In this document: piece by piece, positions 36,909 through 45,906 of the stretch
Layout of the letters: each line of letters starts with the position of its first letter
Numbering within the stretch: the stretch's first letter is position 1
From: Saccharicrinis sp963665705
GTDB lineage: Bacteria; Bacteroidota; Bacteroidia; Bacteroidales; Marinilabiliaceae
Reading direction: 5' to 3'
Assembly (NCBI GenBank): GCA_963665705.1
Contig: OY762448.1
Coordinates: forward strand, 3,038,001-3,102,000
Length of the DNA stretch: 64,000 bases
Made by a program: the position numbers and the translations under genes
Notes under the pieces: generated by a model
The model's database searches: none
Seen by the model: the letters and a program-made list of their open reading frames with translations, nothing else
Told to the model about the DNA's origin: nothing

Positions 36909-38441
36909 GTAACTATTCAGTGTAGATTTCAAAAACTAAATATTTCAGAAAAAATGTTGGTAACTTTAGCTGAAAACCACCAGAATTGTGAATAACCTTT
37001 GTGCAAATTCTATAGCAGCAATCATTTGTATAGCGAACTTTGCATCGCATGACAAAGAAGATAAGCATAGAGGAACGGTTAGACAATTTACTCAACAAAG
37101 TAGATAATTTAGAGAATCGAGTAGTTGAGTTAGAAGCTGAAAACAAACAGTTGAAAGCAGAGAATTGTAAGCTCAAAAAACGCTTATCTAAATACGAGAC
37201 TCCTAAAAACAGTAAGAATAGCAGTAAGCCTCCGTCAAGCGATTTTCCCAAACCAGCGAAAACAAGTTCGTTAAGAAAGAAATCAGGAAAGAAACCAGGA
37301 GGCCAAAAGGGGCATATGGGCAACACTTTGAAAACAGTATCTAATCCAGATATTATTACCAACCACCAAGCCAGTTACTGTACTTGTTGTGGCAATGATT
37401 TATCAATGATTGTTGGAGAATATGCAGGAAAACGCCAGGTAATAGACATACCGCCAATACAACCAGTTATTACCGAACATCGAATTTTTCACAAACAATG
37501 CAGCTGCGGAACTTTAAATGAAGGCAATTACCCTTCAGGAATTAATGCGCCCATAAGTTACGGAGCTGGAGTGCAGGCTTTAATTGGCTACATGAGTGCC
37601 CGACAATACATGCCGTATGAACGTTTGAAAGAGTTTTTATATACTGTATTAGGGATTGAGATTAGTTCTGGAGGCATTAATCAGCTTATTGGAAAAATAA
37701 CAGCCAAGGCGAAACCTTATTACGAGCAAATCCGAAAGAAAATCCTTTCCGGTAAAATCATAGGAGCTGATGAAACAGGCACTAATGTCAATGGTAAACT
37801 TCATTGGGCTTGGGTCTTTCAGAATCCCGATGCTACATTTTTATCAATCCATACTAAGAGAGGTTTTGCTGCAATGGAAGAAATCATGCCAGAAGGTTTT
37901 AAGAACAATACTTTGGTAACAGATTGCTGGAAATCATATTTTATGACAGATGCTAACAACCACCAATTATGTACTGCACATTTATTACGAGAACTTGAAT
38001 ACTTCTGCCAAAAATACCCTAAGAATAATTGGGCATTCCAAATGCGAACTCTAATAAAAAATGCCTTAAGTATCTACAAAGGACAATGTACTGAAACGCA
38101 ACCTTCCGATATTACTTACAGATTCCAAGCCCTCTTGAAACAAGAACTTGATGAAGAAGTCAAGGAAGTGCAAACATTTCAAAACCGATTGAAAAAGTAC
38201 GAGCAGTATCTGTTTAATTTTCTAATAAATCCAGAGATTCCACCTGACAACAATGCTTCAGAAAGAGCTGTGCGAAATTTTAAAGTAAAACAAAAGGTTA
38301 GCGGTTTCTTCAAGTCTATAGAAGGTGCCGACTGCTATGCTATATTGCGTTCTATTGTTGATAGTGCAATAAAAAACATTCAGAATCCATTGTGCGCTTT
38401 GCGTGCTATTGCTATGTCTTTTCCAATCACTGAATAGTTAC
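36909..38441 (+). mobile_element. IS66-family insertion sequence (tnpC-only type)
   Basis: Perfect terminal inverted repeats: GTAACTATTCAGTG (36909-36922) and CACTGAATAGTTAC (38428-38441). It encodes a single transposase, without the tnpA/tnpB accessory genes of classic IS66. No 8-bp target duplication is seen: flanks are GAAGATGG on the left and GTAATATT on the right. Confidence 0.9.
37040..38437 (+). CDS. IS66-family transposase
   Basis: 465 aa. An N-terminal leucine-zipper coiled coil (about 5-50) is followed by a basic linker rich in Ser/Lys/Pro (KNSSKPPSSDFPKP). A zinc-binding segment CTCCGNDL...CSCG is next. The catalytic core has GADETGTNV (first Asp), LVTDCWKSY (second Asp) and, near the C-terminus, PPDNNASERAVRNFKVKQK (Glu). 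Complete and probably active. The stop overlaps the right terminal repeat. Confidence 0.94.
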   Translation: MHRMTKKISIEERLDNLLNKVDNLENRVVELEAENKQLKAENCKLKKRLSKYETPKNSKNSSKPPSSDFPKPAKTSSLRKKSGKKPGGQKGHMGNTLKTVSNPDIITNHQASYCTCCGNDLSMIVGEYAGKRQVIDIPPIQPVITEHRIFHKQCSCGTLNEGNYPSGINAPISYGAGVQALIGYMSARQYMPYERLKEFLYTVLGIEISSGGINQLIGKITAKAKPYYEQIRKKILSGKIIGADETGTNVNGKLHWAWVFQNPDATFLSIHTKRGFAAMEEIMPEGFKNNTLVTDCWKSYFMTDANNHQLCTAHLLRELEYFCQKYPKNNWAFQMRTLIKNALSIYKGQCTETQPSDITYRFQALLKQELDEEVKEVQTFQNRLKKYEQYLFNFLINPEIPPDNNASERAVRNFKVKQKVSGFFKSIEGADCYAILRSIVDSAIKNIQNPLCALRAIAMSFPITE

Positions 38442-38655
38442 GTAATATTTTAAGCATAGCTGATTTTGCTTATTTTTATGCCTTAACATATGATGGAACT
38501 CTTAATGCAATTTTATTAGTTCTAAGACCTACTCGTGTTATATAATTTCATTTACAGTAGGAGGAATTATTTTTAAAGAAACCAATTTAAAAAGAAAAGC
38601 TCTGGCCTTAATCGGAATTTTGATAGGAGTTTTAATTATGGTCTTAGGTAGTTGA
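38442..38655 (+). pseudogene. EamA/DMT transporter remnant, C-terminal part
   Basis: From 38444 the frame reads NILSIADFAYFYALTYDGTL, then a stop after RPTRVI near 38541. Shifting frame gives IISFTVGGIIFKETNLKRKALALIGILIGVLIMVLGS (in two blocks), ending at TGA 38653-38655. These are the last two helices and the KRKA-x-A-x-GI-x-IG tail typical of EamA proteins. At least one more frameshift is therefore present. Confidence 0.85.
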
Positions 38656-38925
38656 TAGATCTATTTATAGTATAATTTGAGAGAAAATAATTCCCAATTA
38701 TGGAATATCTAGATCTCCCCTCCTGGTTACCATATATCCAAACTCATTAAAATATTATGTATAGATAGACATCGTTTCTAATAATAAGTTAATGAATAAA
38801 TGCCTACCTATTAATTAATACATTAGATTAAACAGCAATACGGATTATAGAATCCCAATTATATGAACTTCATTACATTTCTCTTCAAGATATAATTTAA
38901 AGAGATAGAATATTTATCAATTCAT
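38656..38925. other. non-coding spacer between the transporter remnant and the esterase gene
   Basis: AT-rich; nothing beyond short runs of A/T and scattered stops was seen. Confidence 0.5.
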
Positions 38926-39684
38926 CTATAGTTGCTCAATTATATTTTTTTCAATTTCAACCCATTTTGAGTATCCCTTATCAGTTAAATGTACGCCATC
39001 AACGGTTAAATCTTTTATTAGATAGCCATTTGAATCGACAAATTTATTGTACCAATCAATAACTTTATAATAACCTTTTACTTCATTTTTAGTAATAATT
39101 TTATTTACAGACAAAATATCCTCCTTTAAATAGTCTATCCTGGAAGGCAAAATTGTTCGCACGAAAATTTTAGTATTTGGTGTTTTATGATGTAGTATCT
39201 TTGTGATTTTTAAAATATTTTCACCTACATAATCCGTTGAAGGAACTATCTTATCATATATAAAATTTCCACCTGCTTCTTCGTGATGAATGTTAAATAA
39301 ATCATTAATACCTATAAGAATAAATACAGCTTTAGGCTTGTAATAAATAATTTCATCTAAACGTTTTAAAACACCATCGGTAACATCTCCTGCTATACCT
39401 CGATTTTTAATATGAGCAACACTATATTTTTCCGACCAATTTTCTCCTTTTTCGGTTATGCTATTTCCAATAAAAATAATATCATTATTTTCTAAAGGTT
39501 CGTTAATAAAGTCAGTTATTCGTTCTTTATAATGAACTTGAGTCCAATTATTGTGATAACGGGATACAATATCTTTTGAAGGATATAATTTGACCTTTTC
39601 CTTGTTTGTAATTTGATTTGATTGCCCAAAGGCATTAATATAAAATACAAAAGAAATAATAATAATTAGTTGTTTTTTAATCAT
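38926..39684 (-). CDS. exported SGNH/GDSL-family esterase
   Basis: 252 aa with a signal peptide (MIKKQLIIIISFVFYINAFG). SGNH blocks are IIFIGNSITEKG with nucleophile Ser75, GIAGD (96-100) with the block-II glycine, IGINDLF with Asn127, and VDGVHLTDKG with Asp229/His232. It should deacylate small esters, such as acetyl groups on sugars, in the periplasm. It is the most distal gene of the PUL region, 227 bp beyond the adjacent esterase gene and after a terminator-like hairpin, so it may be transcribed separately. Confidence 0.88.
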   Translation of the reverse strand: MIKKQLIIIISFVFYINAFGQSNQITNKEKVKLYPSKDIVSRYHNNWTQVHYKERITDFINEPLENNDIIFIGNSITEKGENWSEKYSVAHIKNRGIAGDVTDGVLKRLDEIIYYKPKAVFILIGINDLFNIHHEEAGGNFIYDKIVPSTDYVGENILKITKILHHKTPNTKIFVRTILPSRIDYLKEDILSVNKIITKNEVKGYYKVIDWYNKFVDSNGYLIKDLTVDGVHLTDKGYSKWVEIEKNIIEQL

Positions 39685-39782
39685 ATGTTACAAATTATAA
39701 TATAAACATTAACAATATTTTATGGTTATTTGGTTTTTATTCAATTTAAAAAACGCTTACTTATTGACACAATAGAATAAAT

Positions 39783-39818
39783 AAAAAGCCATCTCTATAA
39801 TATTGAGATGACTTTTTA
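39783..39818 (-). terminator. terminator after the PUL esterase gene
   Basis: On the minus strand AAAAAGTCATCTC and GAGATGGCTTTTT pair around AATATTATA, followed by TATTTATT. Confidence 0.8.
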
Positions 39819-39911
39819 CTATAAATGTGCCTGTGCTAAATTTTTATAGAAAAAGACATACAGATCAATTAAATATATAATTCAAGGTATTTTGATGTGT
39901 CGTTTACATTT

Positions 39912-40823
39912 TTATTCTTTCAGAATATTTGTTGAAATTTGTTTTTGATCATGGGTTAATACGAAATCATAACAAAACTGCATTATCTCATTGAACTGTT
40001 TGCTCATTGGAGTCCATGAAACACAATGATCTTTTCCGTTTATCGTATAGAACCAATATGGCGTACCTAATTCTTTTAACTTTTTTGAGATACTTTCTGA
40101 GCCATTTAAAATCAGATACCCACTAGAGTTTTCGGAACAATAATGATGTGGAGCTGTACCATACGGAACAATATTATCGCTTGAACCATGAAACAACATC
40201 GATGGAATAGCCATATCTTTTGTAATACAAGAGGTATCAGCAATTGCTCCTGCCAGAGAAATAACTCCTGAATATTTAACTGGAGATGAAGAAACATCAT
40301 ATAAAAAAGGATTATATACAGCACTCAAAACTGTTTCTGCTCCAGCACTACTTCCACACAGAATTATATTATTTGTATCAATTTCAAAATCACTCTTATT
40401 CATAACAAGGAAACGAACGGCATCTTGAAGATCGTCAATCACAGCGCCTAGAGCCATTTGTTTATCTTTTACTGGACAATCACATCCTAATAGAGTTTTA
40501 GTTCCTTTTCTCAATAAACGATACGAAATAGAAACTGCAACATATCCTCGAGAGGCAATCTTCTTACAAAACTCAAGAGCCCCCTCATCATTGCGTATTC
40601 CTGTATAAAAACCACCTCCATGAACATACAAAATTACAGGACGATCTTTTACATTATCATAGTTTGGTGTATACACATCCATATCTAAGTTTTGTCCTTC
40701 TTTTTGAATATACGTATAAGTTGATATGCAAATAGAATCCGTTATTTCATCTAAATATAGCACTTGTGTATGTAGTGAATTATGAATAAAAAAAACGAAA
40801 ATAATACCTATCAAAAACCTCAT
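39912..40823 (-). CDS. secreted alpha/beta-hydrolase esterase (HSL/BD-FAE type)
   Basis: 303 aa, signal peptide at the N-terminus (FLIGIIFVFFIHNSLH). The oxyanion motif HGGG (68-71), nucleophile Ser159 in CGSSAGA, Asp216 in GSSDNIVPYG and His266 in GKDHCVSW form a complete triad. Carboxylesterases of this kind remove acetyl or other acyl groups from polysaccharides. It lies at the distal end of the PUL gene run, fitting removal of backbone decorations. The exact ester is unknown. Confidence 0.85.
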   Translation of the reverse strand: MRFLIGIIFVFFIHNSLHTQVLYLDEITDSICISTYTYIQKEGQNLDMDVYTPNYDNVKDRPVILYVHGGGFYTGIRNDEGALEFCKKIASRGYVAVSISYRLLRKGTKTLLGCDCPVKDKQMALGAVIDDLQDAVRFLVMNKSDFEIDTNNIILCGSSAGAETVLSAVYNPFLYDVSSSPVKYSGVISLAGAIADTSCITKDMAIPSMLFHGSSDNIVPYGTAPHHYCSENSSGYLILNGSESISKKLKELGTPYWFYTINGKDHCVSWTPMSKQFNEIMQFCYDFVLTHDQKQISTNILKE

Positions 40824-40910
40824 AATATTTTATTTGATTAATTTCTTTGATAAAACATATTTCTGGTTTAGAAAACCATTTATTGTAAACTCTTGCAATA
40901 AAATAAAATA

Positions 40911-40936
40911 GAAGAGGGTAATACACTACCCTCTTC
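40911..40936 (-). terminator. terminator after the CBM-like T9SS gene
   Basis: On the minus strand GAAGAGGGTA and TACCCTCTTC pair around GTGTAT, followed by TATTTTATTTTATT. Confidence 0.88.
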
Positions 40937-40954
40937 TGTGATAACACAATAAGC

Positions 40955-41878
40955 TTATCGAATGTATATTTTTTCGTTATATTTCTGATTTACATCATTA
41001 TACATTTGAAGAATATAAATACCCTTTTTAAACTCAGAGCCATTTATTATATATTGATCAGTAAACTGATCTTGTAATACGGTATGGCCAGAAAGATCAA
41101 TCAAGTTTAAAGTAACTTCTTTCTCACTTTCATTTTTTAATAATATGGACTGGTTGGAACCATAACTTATATTCACAAATCCAGATTGCATATTCTGTAT
41201 GTCAGTTGACGTTTCCTTTTTAATGTATATATTATCAAAGCTAATTTCATCATTATCTACCATAGCTTGTGCCTCGCCAACAATTTCAAATTTATCAATT
41301 GCACTCCAGTCAAAAAGACCAGCAGGATTATACCAAGAACCATCCCAAGAACCTTGTTCTGCAAAATCAGATAAAAGAATATGCAAATGATGCCACTGAC
41401 CATCGTATGACATCATACTATTATCAATTGTATATATTTTTCGCCATGGATGATCGTCTGTTCCTGTTTTAGAATCTAAAAATCTAAGATTAAATGAATA
41501 ACTGGCATCCGTGCTTGCTGCTCCTCTTACGTAAATATCAAGTGCATAACCATCATCAACCATGGAAGCCAAGTCTACATCTGGATTAAAATTAAAAGTA
41601 ATTGCCTCATACTCTGCGGCTGCAGACCATTGAATGCAATAGCTTCCATTATTAGGCTCATCAGTTGAGTAATAATCCAAATCACCATCTGCCTGGGTAT
41701 CATTATCAATACCAGCCCCAAAATCATCAGAATAGATTTCTATATTTTGAGAATATACACTACTAGTAACTGATTGTAGTATTAATGCAAATATTACTGA
41801 TAATGTTATTTGCATAACCTTAGATGTTTTTGTTAGGCAATAGAAATCTTTTTTTAAAGTAAATCTGTAATTTTTCAT
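40955..41878 (-). CDS. secreted T9SS protein with a CBM-like beta-sandwich
   Basis: 307 aa from the chosen start at 41878 (MKNYRFTLKKDFYC); the frame is open 30 codons upstream. A signal peptide (about 20-45, LSVIFALILQSVTSSVYSQ) is followed by a beta-rich domain (about 50-225) with NGSYCIQWSAAAEYEAITF, YALDIYVRG, GQWHHLHILLSDF and DEISFDNIYI. This resembles the jelly-roll CBM11/CBM-like folds. The last about 80 residues are a type A T9SS sorting domain (NISYG...GIYILQMYNDVNQKYNEKIYI). It is probably a surface glycan-binding protein. It lies in the PUL, between two alpha/beta-hydrolase genes. Confidence 0.72.
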   Translation of the reverse strand: MKNYRFTLKKDFYCLTKTSKVMQITLSVIFALILQSVTSSVYSQNIEIYSDDFGAGIDNDTQADGDLDYYSTDEPNNGSYCIQWSAAAEYEAITFNFNPDVDLASMVDDGYALDIYVRGAASTDASYSFNLRFLDSKTGTDDHPWRKIYTIDNSMMSYDGQWHHLHILLSDFAEQGSWDGSWYNPAGLFDWSAIDKFEIVGEAQAMVDNDEISFDNIYIKKETSTDIQNMQSGFVNISYGSNQSILLKNESEKEVTLNLIDLSGHTVLQDQFTDQYIINGSEFKKGIYILQMYNDVNQKYNEKIYIR

Positions 41879-42075
41879 AATTTTGAATTGTTTAATTTTA
41901 AAAAATTTAATTGGAGTTTTTTGGGAAATCGTGGCCGCGATTTCCTTTTTTTCATTGGTTTTAATCATCCATCAAAATATCTCATAGATTTAATTTTTTA
42001 CTGTTATTTAATAATTGCCATGAACAATTACTTCTTTCAGTTGAATTGTCCCTTTCTATATCTTTTCTTTAGGTA

Positions 42076-42885
42076 TTATTTTATTCGTTTAATTTCTTCC
42101 AATAAAATTTCAGTAGCAGGAGATACCATCCGATTATGATTAAAAGAATCTAGTTCATAAATTTTTGTTTGATGATGTCCGACTATTTGCATCATTCGCC
42201 AGAGGTATGCATTTTCCTCATATCGTCCCAGAAGTTCCAGATCACGATCTCCTGTAATTAGAATTAGTGGTGGAGCATCTTTTCTAACATGAAAAAGGGG
42301 GGCATATTCGTCAATAATAGGTTGTTCCTCTGGTATTCCTCTCTCTCCTCTTACAGTCATATGAGTGATTGTATGTCCACTAAATGGAATGAGCATTGCT
42401 ATGTCATTTGCATCAATACCATATTCTAACAGCCACTTTTTATCCAGACCAACCATACTTGCGAGATATCCACCAGCAGAATGACCTGACACAACAATTT
42501 TAGCGGAGTCTCCCCCGTATTTATTAATATTTTTAAATACCCATGCTGTAGCAGCTGCAGCATCTTTAATATAATCAGGACATTTTACTTCGGGACTAAA
42601 GCGGTAACTTACTGCAACGACTGCAATTCCTTTTTCCGTCAGTTTTTGAGGGATGTACTTTTCTCCATGAGTTAAGGCTCCACCATGAAACCAAACAACT
42701 GTTGTAAAAGCCTTATTATCCATTGGATAATAAAGATCCAACACACACTGATTTGCCAGATAACTATCCTTTTCTCTTATTTGCTCATCGTAATAAGGAA
42801 TATTCTCTACTGTTTTATAATCAATGGATTGAGCAGAGAGAGTGCAAACACATAATAATAATATTATCAAATAACTAATTCTCAT
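42076..42885 (-). CDS. secreted alpha/beta-hydrolase esterase
   Basis: 269 aa with signal peptide (SYLIILLLCVCTLSAQS). The oxyanion HGGA (67-70), nucleophile Ser136 in SGHSAGG, Asp in LITGDRD and His in DSFNHNRM give the triad of BD-FAE/HSL-like carboxylesterases. It is a second esterase of this type in the PUL but only weakly similar to the 39912-40823 protein, so the two may take different esters or positions on the polymer. Confidence 0.85.
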   Translation of the reverse strand: MRISYLIILLLCVCTLSAQSIDYKTVENIPYYDEQIREKDSYLANQCVLDLYYPMDNKAFTTVVWFHGGALTHGEKYIPQKLTEKGIAVVAVSYRFSPEVKCPDYIKDAAAATAWVFKNINKYGGDSAKIVVSGHSAGGYLASMVGLDKKWLLEYGIDANDIAMLIPFSGHTITHMTVRGERGIPEEQPIIDEYAPLFHVRKDAPPLILITGDRDLELLGRYEENAYLWRMMQIVGHHQTKIYELDSFNHNRMVSPATEILLEEIKRIK

Positions 42886-42991
42886 TTTTCATTTCATTTG
42901 AGGTAAAAAAAATTGGTGGATTAAAACACTTGATCTAAACATATAATTTTAAAACTCTTAGATTTTATTTAGATTCATTTATATAAGATCT

Positions 42992-45262
42992 TCATTCTAA
43001 TTTGAAAACAGCATGTATTCCTTCCTGTGAATTTGGTCCCACCCATAATTCAAAATCACCAGGTTCTGTTTTCCATGAATGATCTACACCATAAAAAGCC
43101 AAATCCGCAGTTTTTAGCTCAAACTCAACATTTTTGCTTTCGCCTGCTTTCAGAAAAATCTTTTTAAAACCTTTTAGTTCTTTTACAGGTCGTGCGATGC
43201 TTCCATATATATCGTGAACATAAAGTTGAACGACCTCTTCTCCATCCACATCACCTGTGTTTTTTATACTTACCCATACCTTCAATGACTGCTCTGTATT
43301 AATCTTGTCCGAGCTAATTTTCAATCCAGAATAATCAAATGTTGTATAGCTTAGTCCATAACCGAAAGGAAAAAGAGGTTCATTGGAATCGTCCGTATAA
43401 TGCGACCAAAATACATTGCCTGTATCCTTCGAACGTCCAGTGCTAAAATGATTATAATAAATTGGACATTGACCAACGCTATGAGGAAAGGAAATTGGAA
43501 GCTTACCACTTGGATTATAATCACCAAACAATATATCTGCAATGGCATTGCCTGATTCAGAACCTAAATGCCATGTTTCAACAATAGCCGGTACATGATC
43601 TGCCATCCAGTTAAGTATCAAAGGACGTCCATTCATCAATACAACTACTACATTAGGATTAACTTCTAAAACAGCCTCCAATAATTCTTGTTGGTAACCT
43701 TTTAATGTAATATCAACCAGGCTTCTGCCTTCTCCACTTTGAAAACAATTTTCACCTAAAGCCATAATAACAACATCCATTTTCTTAGCCAAGGCAACAG
43801 CTTTATGTATTCCAATTGGACTGTTTGTATTAAAGTCAAGCTCATTCAAAAAATCAGGTTCATTAGTTATATATTGAGGTCCTTGTTCAAAAATAACAGA
43901 ATTAGTATTTTCAACGACATTCTGAATACCCTCAAGCAATGAAACAGCGGATCCTTTTACAGCCTTAGCTCTCCAGCTTCCTAAAGGAGTATCTTTATCA
44001 TCAGCTAAATCACCAATAACAGCAATTTTTTGTCCCTCTTTTTTCAGAGGCAATAATTGGCTGTCGTTTTTTAGCAAAACAATACTTTTTCGAGCCACTT
44101 CTCTCGAAGCGTTCAGATTATATTTATTTAATTGCTCCTTTTTTTCATCCTGTCTGCAATATTTGTATGGATCATCAAATAATCCTAATTTAAACTTAAT
44201 ACGCAGTATTCGCCTTACGGCATCATCAATAAGATTTTCACTAACAACGCCTTCTTCTATTAATACTTTTAAATAATTAACATATGCATCCCCTTCCATA
44301 TCCATATCACAACCAGCCTTGATTGCTAATTTTGCAGCTTCTTTAAGATTTGGAGCAACACCGTGATCCTGAACTTCACCAATAGAATTCCAATCAGATA
44401 CTACAAATCCATTAAAATTCCATTCGTTCTTTAAAAGGTCTCGTAACAAATGATTGTTTACTGTAGAGGGGACGCCTCCAATAACACTAAAAGAATTCAT
44501 AACGGAAGAAACGCCATTATCTACAGCAGCTTTGAATGGAGGTAAAACAATATTTTGCATTGTGTAATCACTAATTTCAACCGTATTATATTCTCTTCCT
44601 GCTTCTGTAAAACCATATGCAGCAAAATGCTTTGCACAAGCAGCTATTGTATTATTTGCAGACAGATCTTCCCCCTGAAAACCTTTAATCTGAGCTACTC
44701 CCATTTTTGATACTAAATATGGATCCTCTCCAGATCCTTCCATAACGCGTCCCCAACGGGCATCTCTTGAAATATCAATCATTGGTGCAAACGTCCATTG
44801 AATACCAGAAGCGGAAGCTTCTGTTGCAGCTATTCTTGCACTTAATTGTGCCACCTCCTCATCCCAACTTGATGCAATTGCTAATGGGATAGGAAACATT
44901 GTTTTATAACCATGAATCACATCATATCCAAAAATCATAGGAATACCCAACCTTGAATTTTCAACGGCTAATTTTTGCGCCTTTAATGTGGCTTCTGCTC
45001 CGTTTACATTTAACATGGAACCTACTAAACCAGACTTTATTTGTTCAAATAATTCCTGCTCACTACCATTCTCTGGAACAGGACCCGTCATCTCCCACTT
45101 TGATGAACATTGATTAAGCTGACCTATTTTTTCTTCAAGCGTCATTTGTGATAAAATAACCTCTATATCATTGTCAGGTTCAACACCAACATAAGAGTTA
45201 CAGGCACAAACTGTAAAAAGCAAAATAATAATTAGTAATCTTTCTATTATACTTATAATCAT
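42992..45262 (-). CDS. GH3 beta-glucosidase-type glycoside hydrolase, lipoprotein
   Basis: 756 aa. The N-terminal hydrophobic segment ends in CAC, consistent with lipid attachment at Cys21. A (beta/alpha)8 domain (about 35-350) has the nucleophile Asp290 in GFVVSDWNS. An (alpha/beta)6 sandwich and a C-terminal fibronectin type III-like domain (about 670-756, IKNTGDVDGEEVVQLYVHD) follow. It matches BglX-type GH3 exo-beta-glucosidases that trim beta-linked glucose from oligosaccharides in the periplasm. With the GH30 gene of the same cluster it would finish a beta-glucan. Confidence 0.93.
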   Translation of the reverse strand: MIISIIERLLIIILLFTVCACNSYVGVEPDNDIEVILSQMTLEEKIGQLNQCSSKWEMTGPVPENGSEQELFEQIKSGLVGSMLNVNGAEATLKAQKLAVENSRLGIPMIFGYDVIHGYKTMFPIPLAIASSWDEEVAQLSARIAATEASASGIQWTFAPMIDISRDARWGRVMEGSGEDPYLVSKMGVAQIKGFQGEDLSANNTIAACAKHFAAYGFTEAGREYNTVEISDYTMQNIVLPPFKAAVDNGVSSVMNSFSVIGGVPSTVNNHLLRDLLKNEWNFNGFVVSDWNSIGEVQDHGVAPNLKEAAKLAIKAGCDMDMEGDAYVNYLKVLIEEGVVSENLIDDAVRRILRIKFKLGLFDDPYKYCRQDEKKEQLNKYNLNASREVARKSIVLLKNDSQLLPLKKEGQKIAVIGDLADDKDTPLGSWRAKAVKGSAVSLLEGIQNVVENTNSVIFEQGPQYITNEPDFLNELDFNTNSPIGIHKAVALAKKMDVVIMALGENCFQSGEGRSLVDITLKGYQQELLEAVLEVNPNVVVVLMNGRPLILNWMADHVPAIVETWHLGSESGNAIADILFGDYNPSGKLPISFPHSVGQCPIYYNHFSTGRSKDTGNVFWSHYTDDSNEPLFPFGYGLSYTTFDYSGLKISSDKINTEQSLKVWVSIKNTGDVDGEEVVQLYVHDIYGSIARPVKELKGFKKIFLKAGESKNVEFELKTADLAFYGVDHSWKTEPGDFELWVGPNSQEGIHAVFKLE

Positions 45263-45342
45263 AATTGTCTATTTCATTTTAAGAATCATTAATTATTCAA
45301 GAATAAAAATCAATACTTAAATTATAATTAACTCATTGTTTA

Positions 45343-45840
45343 CTACTTAGAAATAATAAACTTGCGACATGACACCTCACTACCTTTAAATACTTTCAAT
45401 AAATAAACCCCATCCAGCAGATTATTGATTAATACAGAAACAAGATTATCACCCTCTGAAACAGATGGTTGTAACTCCAATACTTTTTCACCTATCAAAT
45501 TATAGATCTCTATGTTGACAGTGCTATATGAATTTGCATCCAATTCTATATTAATCATCTCTTTAGCTGGGTTGGGATAAACATTAATCTGTGAAATTGC
45601 TTTTTTATCTGTAGAAACTCCTGTTTGAATATCAGAAGTCATTATAATAGCGCCTAAATAGAATGTTTTTGAACTTGGATCTGTGGTCGATTCTGCTGAT
45701 GTTTTTAATGGATTACTACTACTTATTCTAGGAGTAATAACATTAGAAACTGGATCCTTTTCTGCTGAGATATTAAGTGTAAAGCATGCTAGCATAGACA
45801 CAAAAAGAAAGCGTTTAACTAATAAGAATAAACTATTCAT
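45343..45840 (-). CDS. small T9SS-tail protein, possible internally deleted surface protein
   Basis: 165 aa. Signal peptide (FLFVSMLACFTLNISA), about 40 polar linker residues, a short TFYLGAIIMTSD strand, then a complete type A T9SS sorting domain (about 85-165; INVYPNPAKEMINI...LLDGVYLLKVFKG). The TFYLGAIIMTSD strand matches the last strand of the N-terminal domain in the CE4 protein (YYYMGAVIMSYE). The gene therefore looks like a shortened relative in which the body of the domain was lost. It may be non-functional or a surface-anchored peptide. Confidence 0.65.
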   Translation of the reverse strand: MNSLFLLVKRFLFVSMLACFTLNISAEKDPVSNVITPRISSSNPLKTSAESTTDPSSKTFYLGAIIMTSDIQTGVSTDKKAISQINVYPNPAKEMINIELDANSYSTVNIEIYNLIGEKVLELQPSVSEGDNLVSVLINNLLDGVYLLKVFKGSEVSCRKFIISK

Positions 45841-45906
45841 AACTATGAATTAATACATTAATACAAGAATATTATTAGCATTTCAACTGCTAATTTCTAT
45901 TACGAT

